Part shown: piece after piece, positions 10,011-22,966 of the stretch
How the letters are laid out: every line of letters begins with the position of its first letter
Numbering within the stretch: the first letter of the stretch is position 1
Source: Sebastes aleutianus
Lineage: Eukaryota > Chordata > Actinopteri > Perciformes > Sebastidae
Direction of reading: 5' to 3'
Length of the DNA stretch: 64,000 bases
Assembly (NCBI GenBank): GCA_916700875.1
Contig: CAKAKS010000022.1
Coordinates: 10,903,013-10,967,012 of the forward strand
The notes under the pieces: model-generated
What the model was told of the DNA's origin: nothing
Databases searched by the model: none
What the model saw: only the letters and a program-made list of their open reading frames with translations
Program-made: the position numbers and the translations under genes

Positions 10011-12348
10011 CTGGAACGACAACCAACAGCGTGTTAGGACACCCAACAGGATCACACAGGATTACATAGACGGTGCATGACATCGGGACTTGTGCTGTGT
10101 ATCCCGTGTTGACATGACTTGCTGGCCTGATGAATAAGTGTAAGTTCTGTAATGAAACAGCTTTCCCGACTGAACATGAACATGCCTTCAAAGGGACACA
10201 AGCTGCAGAGAACATCCGAGAGGAAATTAAACTTGGGTGAATTATGCTCGGCTTCTAGATGTTCACATTTTTTAGCTCAGTTTAAGACTCTTTGCTGCTG
10301 CTTTTTCACCCACTGAGCTTTCACCTTTTAAGCAAATACCTAAATCCTATCTGCATACTTTACTCAAATGTCTGCGGATAACAATTACGTTTTATGGTCT
10401 TTCATTCTTTGGTAAATGAAACCAGATGATATTCTTGCGTGTGGAGCTATGCACTCATCCCGTGCCAAAGAATGCATCTTTATGTGTCCCGTCAGGACGT
10501 TGGACGAGGCACTGCGGAGGTGAGATCTTGTAATCACATGCAAAGATGTTGGATAAACAGCCTGAGGATAAGACTTTAGAAACACGCATTAGCTAAATCT
10601 ACGCTAAACTCCACCAGCTTATTCATGTTACACATGTTTTTCTCCCACACACTATGACCCAGCTGATGAACTCAGCTGCAAATCTTCATCTTAAATGGAT
10701 GGTTCTGGTGTTTTGAAGTGGGGTTGTATGAGGAACTTATCCACAGTCAGTGTATTTACCTACAGTAGATGATGGTCGGTACGCCCCCAGCTAGGAGGAA
10801 CAAGCAGGAGTTACCGCATGGAAGCGCATTTTAGCCACCTAAAAGAATGACTCACTTAAAAAACTCAATATCAGTTTAAGTGTACGCTATATTTAAGATA
10901 TTTTTGTTTGTGTTTGCCGTGAAACAGCTTTACAGTCAATGTTTCCAATGGGGAACAGAAGCCGTTATTTATGTTCTCGCAAAAGCCATCAGACTCTAGT
11001 CGACTATTGGTCGTTATGGTCTTAGTCGACTAAGATTTCTTTAGTCGATTTGTAATTTTTTGTACGCTTTTTCATGCTGAATGACTTATTTAAAGTGGTG
11101 CTTTTGTGTGTAAAACACCTCATACAACCCCACTTCAAAACATCCAAACTATCCCTTTAAGGACCACAAAATGCATTGCACCTGTTCTCCGGGGTTTTGT
11201 TTTCTAAATCAAAGAGAACAGAAGGTGAGGGCAGAGCCAGAAGGAGAAACATTTGTGGAGGTAACCAATCATAGAAATGTGGTGACAGTCAGAGAAAGGA
11301 GGTAATGAAACAGACAATAAAGATATCTCCTCTTTTCTCCAATGGTTATCCTTCTATTCTGGCAAAGCTGACTCATCGGTGCCACCTCAAGAGTGTTGTT
11401 TCTAGAAAGGGGGATACACTGTGACGCACACACTTGAGGGATTCAGCAGGGTAAACATAAGTGTGTGTTAGTCTGCATTTGGTATGCTCTGTGATTCACA
11501 CGGAGAGACACAAAAAGACCCTAATCATACTGAATCAAAACACAGCTGCTGCCTCAGATGTGTGCCTGAGTCACTGTGCTGTTTCTGATTGGAAGTCATA
11601 AAGTTATAATTTTTGCGTTTGGATGAGAATGAAATTGGCATGAAAGTTGAGACACTGAAGTACGTCTTGTTTATGCAGAACTATAAAATCTTCTGATGTT
11701 TGATATTAGAGACAGACAACTGGAGATAAACGTTTCTTTCGTAAAGCGGTAGATTACGCCTGATTGCATTTGTAAGCATGCCAAAAAATAACTGTTGCAC
11801 TCCGCCCACCGCATTGTGGTTTTGCATATTTTATAGCACAAAGTTTCAGGCATAAATTCCATGTTTCCTTAATTGTAAAATTTATACGAGCTCTGAGCTG
11901 CGGAGCCGGCTGCCGGTGTCAGATGGTCTGCCTGCTGCACATTATTAATGGGGTCTTTTCAACAAGCAAACAGGCAGATAAAACACTTTTGGCTCGCATC
12001 TTGTAGCTATTAGGGACCAGCATTTAATTACCGAGATACTTCATCGAATATTAAGATATATTCCGCCGTCCTGATTAGAAATGTGATTACTTACTGGAAG
12101 CTCATTAGTTTATTATCGCTTTGAATTTGTAAAATTGCAGGATATAACTTTGATTATTTGATTACAGCAAGAAGACTTTAAAGAACAGTATTAAAGAATA
12201 AACACAGAAGATGTGCGGACAATAAGAAAAATATGTATCCTTTAAGCATTCAGCTTAGCAACTGTATCTGTGACTACGACCATTCATAATAATACTCTCC
12301 CCCTCCCTGCCCTCCATTCATCCCTCCATCCTGTCCTCCCTTCCTCAC
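10011..12348. other. anks1b intron, 2.3 kb
   Basis: Contains a TTAA-flanked MITE (10691-11160) with a second element nested inside. The remainder is unassigned. A non-repetitive AT-rich block near 12010-12160 could be a conserved element (guess). Confidence 0.6.
10691..11160. mobile_element. piggyBac-like TTAA MITE with nested insert
   Basis: Bounded by TTAA at 10691-10694 and 11157-11160. The inverted ends carry gttttgaagtggggttgta (left) and its complement before ccctttaa (right). Around 10990-11110 it contains a fragment of the AGTCGACTAA-type hAT MITE seen complete at 36831, so one element landed in another. Relatives lie at 15695-16027 and 55640-56202. Confidence 0.8.
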
Positions 12349-12552
12349 CATGCTAACTTGGGCCATCTGTCGCTCCAGCTTGGATCGCGGCACGTCCTCG
12401 AAGTAGTTGTCATTGCTGCGCTGCCTGCGCCGGGCGTCCGCCTGCATGATGAGGTGCTGCACGTCCAGAGATCCGCCCGGGACCCCCGCCGTGTACGCTG
12501 CCTGGCCCACCGACGGGCTGAGCTGGGGAGGAGTGTGGTTCCCGCCGGGCTC
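12349..12552 (-). CDS. anks1b: anks1b exon: SAM2-PTB linker
   Basis: A 204-nt, 68-codon exon in phase 0-0. It starts EPGGNHTPPQLSPSVGQAAY, then has GGSLDVQHLIMQADARRR, and ends NYFEDVPRSKLERQMAQVSM. It is a disordered Ser/Pro/Gly stretch followed by a basic, possibly helical segment (ARRRQR...SKLERQMAQ). The acceptor is ttctgtcccag and the donor is atg|gtgagg. Mammalian AIDA-1 passes from Met-Ala-Gln straight to the next exon. Here Val-Ser-Met follows, and a weaker donor caa|gttagc nine bases earlier would remove it, so both forms are possible. The coding strand is GC-rich compared with the surrounding intron. Confidence 0.92.
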
Positions 12553-13250
12553 CTGGGACAGAACGGGTATGGGGTGGGGGGGAGTGGAGGGAAGCAAGAA
12601 AGGGTTCATTCATCATTTCATAATGTGCTGTGTCACTGCTGCAAGAACAATAAGTAGGGCAATTGCATTCACTGTGTGCTGTCACATTGTATTTTTTCAG
12701 CTACAGTGTCGCCAAAAGTGCTTTATAAAAATCAGGGACAAAGACTCTGTCCTGTTAACTGGAAGGTCTCCGCTGGTCTATCAGAGTCTGAAGCCTCGCC
12801 TGCTGACTGTCACTTTAAGTGGCTCGATCCTTAAAGTGGAAAGTGATGTTCATTTAAGAGGCTTTCCGAGCTGAGCGGAGACTAAAACTCCCAAAAGAAT
12901 TAGAACTTTTATGCGTTTTAATGGTCTTACACAGTAGAAGGTCAGCTATTTCTCCTGAGAGGTTATCCACTTTCGGTTGATTACATATGAGAAGAGTCTC
13001 AGTAGAAGAGGCCCATTCTGGTGGGTTTTTTTTCTTGGATTGTGGAAGCTGAAGTTGTTATAACTTTGCCTCTCAGTTCTCATCCGGAGCCTCGTTCCAT
13101 TCATTCACCCCATTTGTCCTAATGCACCCAGCTGTCAGCCGCTGTTTGTACCGTGTTACTGAGTAAACACAGCTCTCTGCTCGCACGCTGGAAGAAAATG
13201 CTGGTTAAACGCATCATTTTAGCCTGTATTGAGCCATATATAGTATAGTA

Positions 13251-13806
13251 AGGGTGGGGGGAAAAAATCAATAGAGCATGGTATCATGATATTTTGCAAT
13301 ATTGTATGGATACATGGATGTCAAGTATTGATCTTTTATTATATAAACTATCAACCTCCGGCCGCTATCCTGTCTTTCAGAGGTTGTTGTGGGCTCAGTC
13401 TTAAAGTAAAGTGGAGAAAAGATACTACTACTATCATATGAAACTAGAAAAACCTAAGGAATCGATTGCTACCAACCATGTCATGTTTGCTTGTTGGGAA
13501 GAACGCTAAATAACGCTGCAAATTTACGCTAAATTTTGTCGAGGAAAAACGGTCATGGACATTTTCAAAGGGGTCCCCTTGACCTCTGACCTCAAGATAT
13601 GTGAATGAAAACTCAGAGATGAGCAGAGTGAAAACTGTATCTTGTATATATTTTGTATATTAGACCAAACAGATGTTGATAAAATGCATAATTTGCAGTT
13701 GAATAAATCACAATATATGTAATTGCAATACTCGCAATAAGATCGTATCGTGATTTAAGTATCGTGATAATATCATATAGTGGGGCCTCTGGGGATTCCC
13801 ACCCCT
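13251..13806. mobile_element. Non-autonomous DNA transposon (AGGGTGGG ends)
   Basis: Inverted ends agggtgggg (13251) and cccacccct (ending 13806) enclose about 556 bp. The interior includes tcgtgataatatc motifs next to the right end. The segment around 13380-13610 is shared with the element at 22967 (gacctctgacctcaagatat present in both), suggesting a composite or captured fragment. The ends look hAT-like, but the target duplication is not clear. Confidence 0.65.
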
Positions 13807-13854
13807 ACTATATAATCTTGCTATTCTCCAATAACAAAAAGAATGGAGTGAAAT

Positions 13855-13990
13855 TACACCTGAAACAACTAGTTGATTAATCGATTAGTCGAACCAAGCG
13901 GAGATGCAAAACATTTGCTTGTTCTAGCTTCTCAAATGTGAAGATTTGTTGCTTTTCTCTTTTGTTTTATTCTTGTAGTATTTCTGAAAT
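13855..13990. mobile_element. Fragment of ATTAATCGATTAG MITE
   Basis: Carries gattaatcgattagtcga followed by the family interior (aaacatttgcttgttctagc). Only one end is preserved. Confidence 0.6.
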
Positions 13991-14028
13991 TGTATTGACT
14001 CAACAAAAAATATATACAGTATATTTAC

Positions 14029-14295
14029 TAGGGCTGTCAATCAATTCAAATATTTAATCATGATTAATCGCATGATTGTCCATAGCTAATGGCGATTAAT
14101 CGCACATTTTTATCTGTTCAAAATGTACCTTAAAGGGAGATTTTGCAAGTATTTAATACTCTTATCAACATATTTTCCTTACCAAACCTTGTTGGTACCA
14201 ATGGATTTCTTAGGTTTTCTTAGTTTAATATGATGCTAGTATCTTCTCTCTAGCTTTAAAACCGCAACAACCACTTTTTTTAGGCTCAGTACAAA
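14029..14295. mobile_element. Partial hAT-like element (TAGGGCTGTCAA end)
   Basis: Begins tagggctgtcaatcaat, continues with the catgattaatcgcatgatt block, and contains internal sequence found in inverse order in the copy at 22967. The far end is lost or rearranged. Confidence 0.65.
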
Positions 14296-14775
14296 AACTG
14301 CAGTTCTCAGAAGGACATATTGAGACACAGCGGACAGTTTAGGCAGTTTAAAAGGTAGAGAAAGGAGCCGAATCGACCGGGCCAACACATTCAGCGTTGT
14401 CTCAGAAGCATAGGGCCTCTCTTGGCTCAACATCACAAAGAGCAAGAGACCATTATAAGGACATTAGAGCGTAGCCCCAATGGGAGAGAGAAAGCCAGTT
14501 CCCTGTGATTAGTATCCAGGACAAGCCGGCGGGGAGGAAACTGCAGTGGGGCGGCCATTTTGTGCCTGCCGGGGAGATTTTGGGGTAATCAGTTGGGTGG
14601 TAACAGCCGCAGTGGGGAGGCTGTATCTCCCTCACTGCCCTCTGGGAAGAGACTACAGCTTTCTTCCTCTGTCTGATGAATTCATAATGATTTGAATCCA
14701 CGTTGGTTTAGATATCGCTGAGGTTTTTTTTTATGGTTCACGTAACACACTGTCTGCTCACTGAGACTCACTCAC

Positions 14776-14883
14776 CCTGAGGGAGATGGCCCGAGGAGGT
14801 TTTTGTGGGGTGTCTTCGTGTAGCCGGTCCCCCAATGAGGCAAGGATCCGTTTTCTGTGTCCGATAAGATTGATCTTCAATAC
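14776..14883 (-). CDS. anks1b: anks1b exon: SAM2 C-terminal helix with NLS
   Basis: A 108-nt, 36-codon exon in phase 0-0: VLKINLIGHRKRILASLGDR, then LHEDTPQKPPRAISLR. It supplies the last helix of SAM2. The His-Arg-Lys-Arg cluster within it is the nuclear localisation stretch that SAM1/SAM2 packing is reported to mask in AIDA-1 (family knowledge). The acceptor is tgttcatgcag. The donor is agg|gtgagt. The exon stands alone behind a 25.3-kb intron. Skipping it would keep the frame and remove both the helix and the NLS. MITE debris begins about 100 bp upstream of the acceptor. Confidence 0.95.
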
Positions 14884-14974
14884 CTGCATGAACACACAGA
14901 AATTAGACATTAAAGTTAAATTACATGCAGGGAGTTTGTAGGTATTGTGCACACAAATCACAGACATTTATCAA

Positions 14975-15198
14975 GCAAAAAAGCCAAACATTTACTAGTT
15001 TTAGCTTCCGAAATGTGACGATTTTGATGGATTTTCTCAGTTTTATATCTTTGTAATCTTAATATCTTCGGTTAGTTGGATAAAACAAGCAATCTGAAGA
15101 CATCACCTAAGGTTAAAGGACTTTTTCAGTATTTCTGACTTTTTATAAACACTGATTTATCGATTAATCAAATCCAATCTTTAGTTGTAGCTCCACAC
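14975..15198. mobile_element. Degraded ATTAATCGATT-type MITE
   Basis: Contains the family blocks gccaaacatttactagtttt, aaaacaagcaatctgaagac and atcgattaatc, and ends tagttgtagctcc. The left end is missing. Confidence 0.65.
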
Positions 15199-15694
15199 TA
15201 AGGCACAGAAGGAGTTAAGAGGCCTGATTTGTGTGTTCTCTGCAAACACACAAGAAAATGCTGGGTCAAAAGCCACTGCGCTGGCAAAAAAAAATGATGA
15301 CTCTCACTGACATTTGCATAATGTAAAACCGCTTTTCAAAGGCTTTCAGACTGGATAATGACAAGATTATATCAGCATATGCAATAACAAAAAAATGCAT
15401 AAAAGGTAACAGGTTATCGCCACCATGAGCCTCAAATGGAGGATAATAGTGCTATTCAGAAAAAGAGCTTCACAGAGAAAAACACCAGCACTCAGGGAAG
15501 TGCTAATGAGTGCATAATGACATAAAATGCCCCTGAGCATGAGCATACATCATGTCATTATTATTATTACATAACTGAAATGGCTTGGACGGCTGTGTCC
15601 AGACTTTTAGTTGTGCTGTTACATAAACAACATCATAGTATGTAACCTGTATAGGTTAACATAAAACACACGTACCAGAGAGTATGAAGTAGAT

Positions 15695-16027
15695 GTTTTG
15701 AAGTGGGGTTATATGAGGTACTTATCCATAGTCAGTGTATTATATACAGTAGATGAATGTCAGCACGCCCCCAGTTTGGAGAAACAGACAGGAGTTACCA
15801 CCACGGAGCCAAACCTATGTGCTGCTGTGGACGGGGCAGGCAATATAACTTACACTTAAACTGATATTGGTTTTTTTAGCTGGGCCTTTCTTTTAGGTGG
15901 CTAAAATATGTTTTGCTGCCGGCCCCGTCCACAGCAGTAACTCCTGTCATCTACTGTAGGTAATACACTGACTATGGATGAGTACCTCATACAACCCCAC
16001 TTCAAAACACCCAAACTATCCCTTTAA
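15695..16027. mobile_element. piggyBac-like TTAA MITE
   Basis: Same family as 10691-11160. The left part is gttttgaagtggggttata. The right part is its complement followed by ccctttaa, with TTAA at 16024-16027. The left TTAA is lost, so the copy is slightly truncated. Confidence 0.75.
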
Positions 16028-17548
16028 TATCCCCTGAAGCAGAAAAAGTATCTGGATTAATTTGATAGGTAGACTTGAGTCAGATTTTTAAGTCACAGAA
16101 ATGAGGACTTGAGACTTGGAAAAAAAAAACAAGCAACACACCTTGAATATTTAATCATTAGGCCTCAGTCTGGCTTCAGTCAGATTAAAAACCCAAATCC
16201 CAACTCAAACTAAGAGTATTAGCAGCTGATAAAACATTGAGAGCTGAGAGTTTTTGCACTGACAGCCATGAAATGCAAATTCAACAATATCAGATTGTGG
16301 CAAATTTGTAATAGACTATTGGTTCCCCCCCCAGGCGCTCATTACACAGGCACAAATAGAGACAAAACACACATACACTCTTGGAATCCAATGAAAGCAT
16401 TCATTCTCTCTCTGGTCACCAGGCGTCCGCTGACTGTGCCAGTTACTGGGCTTTTCTAAAGAGGCGAGCTGGAACATGGCTGCTTTCTGCAGTTTGCTCT
16501 GTTTACACCTTCTGGCACCCGAACATACCTCAGTATACAACAAACTGCTGCCTGGTTTTTATGGCTATGCTTCTGGAGGTCTTCCAATAAAAGGTATGTG
16601 AGACAATGTGTGTGTTTTTGTGTGCGTCTTCGGGGCAAAAGGTGGTAATTAGCCTCAATGCGAGGCCTCAACGCGAGTCTAATGATTTCTCCCAACAGTC
16701 TTGCTTTGAGTCAGCACAACTCACACACAGACATGCACATATTTTATCATCTCATGCACCAATTACTGCTCCACATCTGCTAGAGAAACATAAAAATACA
16801 AATTAACAACGACAACAGAGCTGTAGGATGCACATGCTTTGGTTCCATGTGTACGTGCATAAACACACAAACAGATCATAAATAAATCAATCCCAACCAT
16901 GAATATATGCAAATTGCGTGTAAACAACTGATATATAATGTATCACGCAAGCACAAAAATGCTAAACACTTCCTCTTGCGTTCTTTGCTTAGTAGATTCA
17001 ATTTGATATCATATAGTAAATAAGGGAAAAGAGGCAGTTTGAATAGTGAGATGTTAAAAAAAAACACAGCAGCTACTAATGGGTTAAACTTCATCCTACG
17101 CTGCTCTTCTCTGCATGGAAACAATGTCTTTTAATTGTTAAAATTAGACGGATCAAAGGGAAACAGAGGGGAGAGCTGGGACTAGCAGGTAGTGGAACTA
17201 ATTGGCGTATTATGGCCGCCCCGTGCTCCCTCCGCCAATTTTTATTCACTCAGCTTTCCCCTCCTATCTTCCCTCTCCTCTCTGGGTTTCACAGCTCTCC
17301 ATCTCTCTCTCTCTCTCTCTTACAGACCGTCCTTTATGGACTCACAATGTCAGTCATGCTACAGCATCTCTCTCTGTCTCTTTGCACTAAAGATGACATT
17401 GACTCGCTGAATTCGGCGCATTAAGATCACGTGATTTTGTCTTAATTTGAAGCGTTTTTAACTTTTAAAAATTGTCCTTTCCAATGCATTTTGTTTTAGA
17501 AACAAGGGTCAACATCATGGTTTTCAGCACAGTTTTAGGTGTTTCAAG

Positions 17549-17899
17549 TAGAGCTACAACAATTAATCAATTAGTTGTCAACTATTAAATTAATCGCCAA
17601 GTATTTTGATAATCGATTAATCAGTTTGAGTGATTTTTTAAAGAAAAAAAAAGTCAAAATTCTCTGATTCCAGCTTCTTAAATGTGAATATTTTGACAGC
17701 TATGACAGTAAACTGAATATCTTTCAGTTGTGGACAAAACAAGAACATTTGAGGACGTCGTCTTGGGCTTTGGGTAACACTGATCGACATTTTTCAACAT
17801 TTTTTTTACATTTTATAAACCAAACAACTTATCAATTAATCGAAAAAACGAATCGACAGATTAATCGATCAATGAAAATAATCATTAGTAGCAGCCCTA
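17549..17899. mobile_element. hAT-like MITE with 8-bp target duplication
   Basis: Second full copy of the 6318 family. The left end is tagagctacaac and the right end gtagcagcccta. The flanks gtttcaag (17541-17548) and gattcaag (17900-17907) match at 7 of 8 positions. Confidence 0.85.
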
Positions 17900-17948
17900 G
17901 ATTCAAGACTTCTTTAAGCCACAAGTGTTAATATCATTACATAAACTT

Positions 17949-18236
17949 TAGAGCTGAGACGATAATCAATTGCTTAGTCGATTAACAGAAAATTATTTAG
18001 CTATTTTGATAATCAATCAATCGTTTAAGAAAATTTGTAAGTGCCAAACATTTTGTAGTTTCAGCAACGATTTGCTGCTTCTCTTTGCCTTTTGTAATAT
18101 TAAACTGAATATCTTTTGGTTTTTGACTGTAGGTCTGACAAAACAAGCAATTTGATAACATCACCTTGGGTTTGAGGAAGATGTGACGCACAGTTAGACT
18201 ATGTTCTGATGTTTTATTAGCCAAATGGATGATGAT
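17949..18236. mobile_element. Degraded hAT-like MITE next to the previous one
   Basis: Starts tagagctgagacgat and carries related internal blocks (aaactgaatatctttt, acaaaacaagcaatttga). The right end is not recognisable. Confidence 0.6.
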
Positions 18237-18730
18237 GAACGGATTTTACTGAGACTTAGATTGCAAACAAGTTCTTACCTTACTTTAAATAAGAAAATCA
18301 ACATTTGATGACTTTTGAGTAAACTTTAAAGAACAAAATGACCTGGCTAATGGATTTTTTCCCCCTTATGTAGTAAAGGTTATGAAATATTAATTCTCTT
18401 GCCTCTGCGTCTTTCCGTGTCTGTCTCCTGAGGGTCTATAGCGTGACACGACTCCTCACACTGCTGTTTCATCACATACAAACACACAAACGCACACACA
18501 CTCCAGAGAGAGGACAGTAATTGCTTTGCATGGTGCACATCTGTGTGTGTGTGTTTGTATCTGTGTGTTACACTTCTGTCTTATGCAACAGCATCTACTT
18601 CAACTACAGTAGAAGCCTCAACCTCAGCCTGGAGTTCAACTGTCACCATGGCAACACAGAGCCGCCGCAGCAGCAGCAGCAGTCACCCACACACACTCGT
18701 CCAAAAAAATATCCACATGCACGTGGATGT

Positions 18731-18772
18731 GTACTCTCTCTCTCTCTCTCTCACACACATACACACACACAA
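18731..18772. repeat. (CT)n(CA)n compound microsatellite
   Basis: CT run followed directly by CA repeats interrupted by a TA step. Confidence 0.9.
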
Positions 18773-19904
18773 ACAGCTGTTTGGGAGCCTGGGGAAGAAG
18801 ATTATATTGTTATCCCTGAATGGATGAGAATTTGAATGCAACCCGACCATTATTGTTAAAACACAGACTCTCACTCTCTCTGCGATGCTTGACTGCAGTA
18901 TCACGGCCATTTGCATTTAAATTATATTCAACGCAGCTGCATATACTGACAGGAGAAGTGTTGAGCTACCACAGCGTACACCCTTCTTTCCTCTCTTTCT
19001 ATCTTGCTATCGCTGCTAATTCATTTAAGCTCAACTCTTTTCAGATCAACTCAGAGCTCATAGAGCTGACATGATCTCATTCTTTCCCTGCCCATGTCTC
19101 TCTACTGTACTTCTCTCTGTCTAGATGAGGGTTACCTCGCTGACCCTCTGGTCTTGATTTTATTACTATAGTACGAAGTGATTTGGGACGCTATTTGCCT
19201 CCAGTATCTGACTGGGCTGCTATGTTTGGGTCTTATGTGTGTTTCGATCAATGCACTAATCCTGTTAACAGTCCCGTTAGCCCAGATTGAGCGGGCTTGA
19301 TTAACGGATTAGCCGCCACACACACGGGTAACGGAGCTGTGCTTTCTCACACCCATCTCCTCTCTGTAGCCTGCTGTCACTACTTTCTACAACAATTAAA
19401 CAAATAATCTCATTCAAAGACGCTCGCCGATGCCTCGCAGACACATTCCAGGTATCTAGCATGCTAAACATCTGGACTTCTCAGGGACTCTGGCCACGAG
19501 CTACAGCCAATGAGAGCGCGAGACACGGGTTGAGGAGAAACCTGGGTTGAGGAGGGGTCGCCTGTAACAATAGGAACTTACTGTTTGTGTTGCATTTGCA
19601 ACACGGAGCAAAGTCGTTGTTGCACCTAGAGGAATAAACAGTGAAAAAAGAGTGTGGAAACCGGTGGAAACAGGCTATTTTGTGAACACGTGCCAACAAC
19701 AACATCAGCAATATGTCTTGCGTATGGTATCACGTCATTTACCGCGTATTTCTCGCACGTGTTTTCGTGACAAAACGTAGTTTGGAGACCTCCTGGTGAA
19801 AGATCCTGTAGTGTGTGACCCCCTGTCGCCGGTCAGTCATGTAGTGTGAAAACCACAAAGACTTATAGACTTACAGGACAGCAAGTTGTGTAGTGTGAAC
19901 AGTA

Positions 19905-20160
19905 CAGCGATTTGATGACTGGAAATCAGTCGTTTTGGTCTAAGTCAACTAAGTTTTCTTAAGTTGTTGTTTTTTATGCATATTCTCATGCTGAATGCTT
20001 ATTTCCAAGACACTTATGAACAACTTTTTGGTAAACTCAAGATTAAAGTGGTGCTTTTATGTGATTCTTTGTGGAGAAACTCAATTTCACGCATCTAAAG
20101 ATCAACTGTTAGCTGACAAAATCGTATGAGTGTTAGTCGACTAAGAATTGCCCTATAAAA
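19905..20160. mobile_element. Degraded AGTCGACTAA-type MITE
   Basis: Shares catgctgaatgcttatttcc, aaagtggtgcttttatgtg and gtgttagtcgactaag with the complete element at 36831-37132. The outer ends are missing. Confidence 0.6.
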
Positions 20161-22554
20161 CATGCAAAAGCAAAACATCCCCATCTTTCAAGATGATGAA
20201 TTAGTACAAACTTCCATGAAAACCCTAAGAACACACTGACCTCTTTAAACACAAGAGGGAACCGCAGAATAATGACGACAGCTGCGACGAAATGACATGT
20301 TTTGCAAAGCAACCGGTGCAACAATGAGGAGTAAGTGGTGAGCGTCAGTGATTGGGGGACATTAACGACGACCTCTCGCATTCAGGACACCGGAGACAAA
20401 AAGTCTTTTCTCCGTGTCCTACTGGAGGGGAGGTTGGAAGCTGGTCGGCTCACTGGAGCATAAAACCCGGCGAGGGGGACCAACAGTCCAGTCACTGTCT
20501 GTGCTCAAGCTAGCACGTAGTTTTAATGATGGAGAAGGAGATGCTTTCATCGGTCTCTCTGCTCCTGTTTAATCTGCATTGACGCGCCTAAATATCCCTT
20601 TCATCGCCCTCATATCCCTTTTCACTCCATCCATATTCTGACCTCAAATTACCTCTCATCATCTGCTCTCATCTCTCCCACTTTCACTCCCTCCCTCTCG
20701 CTCTCGCTATATCCAGATGATAGAAGGAGAGGGTAAAAGAGAAGAGACAGTCCGAGAGAATAAATAGAGTGAGAGTCAGTGATTCGGCCTAATAAAAGAA
20801 GAGGCTCTGCAGTCGCACATTAAATAGCTTCTTCTCTTCAGCCTTGGCAACTGCATGTGATTGGTCCATCTTTGTTTGTTAGCTTTCTCTCCGCGTGCAT
20901 CTACCTTCTCCAGGCTCCCGTCAATATGACCGATCTCCACTCCGCTGTAGACTAAGAGGCTGTGACCTCTGTGATATCAGCAGACCCCTGAAGCCCCCCG
21001 AGGCGCCGTCTGCTAATGGTGCTGTTGGGGTTCAAACCCTTTGAAGAATCCTCCAATCGATTTTTCCGGATCAAAGATTCACTGGCGTAAGGTTTCTTAA
21101 ATTGCCCAGGTCAGAATACATTACAGGCCAATTGAATGGTAATATTGATCAGCAAATAGCCCTCGTCTGTCTCTGTGCCATCTTAGAGGTTGAGTGAGGA
21201 CATCAAGGTCATGACCTCTGGCATATTTCTTTCTATTTCTCTCGAGGATTTGGAGACTGATTCTGATATTCTTTGACTAAATATCTCAAAATGTGACTGT
21301 TTCTTGGGGAAAAAAAAGAAACATTGAAATACACTGAAAGAGGATTATTTTTTAAAGCATTTGTTCGACATTTTTGGAAATTATTCTCTTTTTTTTTAAG
21401 TCCGAAGAAGGTAACTAAATCTGCCTACCAGCACCTCTAAAGCTCACTAATTAAACACATTTTGTATTGTTTGTTTAATCTGTACAACAGGTGTAAAGAT
21501 GACAATTCACAGTTTTATTTTCCGTCATGTGCCGGACTATTCCTTGACTGGAAGCAGTTGCCAGGCAACCAGCGGAGACAACAGGAAGTCGCTGCTCCAG
21601 AACTATTCCTTTAAATACTAGACAATTGTACCGAGTTTGGTTGGCGGCTAGTCAAATGTTTGGTTGGGTTAGTGCCGAGGGAATTTGGACTCCCAACAGC
21701 TCCGGTTGAGTAGTATAATTACTGTACTACAGTCACATGAAATGGCTTTGTGCAAGAAATGCAAATTTGAGAACAAATATTAGCCGATAATTAAGCCTGA
21801 GCTGTGGTACTAAATCTGTTAGCTAAGACGGGATATAAAAGAAACGAGCTTCCACCTTTCAATCAATAGAGTTTGGTATAGAAAGGCATTGCTGTAATGT
21901 GGATAATGAGCACAGCGCACGCTGAGTGTGAAAGCAAAAAGACATTTACAGCAACAATGCTCGGCTCGTTTTTCACCCCGATTATTGACGTTTTTTCTAA
22001 CCCTGAATTCTTAATTACAGCCAGCCACCTTCCTCATCGCTCCATCCCTCACTTAATGTGTGTGTTGTCAGGAGGTGGAGCTTTTTTCGGGCTGGCAGGA
22101 TGAGTATTGATTTGCCTGGACTCTCAATAGACTACACACACAAAACACACATACTGTATAACCCTCAGAAAGCAAACAGCTGAGAGCTAGCCTGGGATCA
22201 TGACAGTGAAGTCCGGGTTTCAGCTTTAGAACCACAGTCGCTCCAACATACAGCCATATACACTGTATATATAGATCTATAGACGCACACACACTACATA
22301 GCGGGGGGTAAGGGGGGGCATCGGAGGGAAACCAGAGACCACTGGTTGCCTAGCAACCAGAGAGCGGAGGGGAGTTGCAGCTAAAGGGTGATGCGTTGAA
22401 AATGATGTCCAACAGGGACCAGTAGGAAGGCTGGTTTCAGTGCTGACAGAACACGCAGCCAATGAGAGCGGGCCGTTAATGAGCCCGCCTACATGGAGAC
22501 AGATACATCTCCATTAATAGCACGAGAACTGTAACTATGACTGGAAGCACAGGC

Positions 22555-22602
22555 TGTGTGTGAGTGTGTGTGTGTGTGTGTATGTGTGTGTGTGTGTGTG
22601 TG
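22555..22602. repeat. (TG)n microsatellite
   Basis: TG run of about 48 bp with a TA and a GA interruption. A short CA run follows at about 22662-22679 in inverse sense. Confidence 0.95.
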
Positions 22603-22966
22603 CAAACATTGCCAAGTGCTGCAGGATCAAGGTTGAAACAAGATCTCTCAAAGCTTTTCCTCCACACACACACACACACTTTGCCACACACAGTGGCGCT
22701 CATGAATTGAATTGCCAGTATGATGAGAGAGGAAATGGTGTATGATATTTTTCTGGGTTAATAAATACTTCAAAGCCCCCAAGATGGAAGCGATTTTCAC
22801 ACTGCAGAGGAGCACAAGCTCTCCTAAGGCACCGGGCTGTATGTGTGTGTGAACATCCATGCATATGTGAGTGTGTCTATGAGTACAATACTATCTGGGT
22901 GTGGGTGCTTCAAAGAGTTTATCCACCTCCGGGCTTTTCAAACTGTAAAAATGCAAGTGTTAAAAT

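Larger units (their letters stand above)
12553..14775. other. anks1b intron, 2.2 kb
   Basis: Filled mainly by transposon-derived repeats at 13251-13806, 13855-13990 and 14029-14295. The ORF-like stretch at 12600-12870 on the plus strand is an antisense run-on of the exon and was not called. Confidence 0.6.

Noticed and set aside
12358..12874. Plus-strand ORFs over the exon at 12349-12552
   Set aside because: Antisense shadows of a GC-rich anks1b exon.
21025..21045. tRNA B-box-like ggttcaaaccc
   Set aside because: No A box or cloverleaf could be formed around it, so there is no tRNA or tRNA-derived SINE call.
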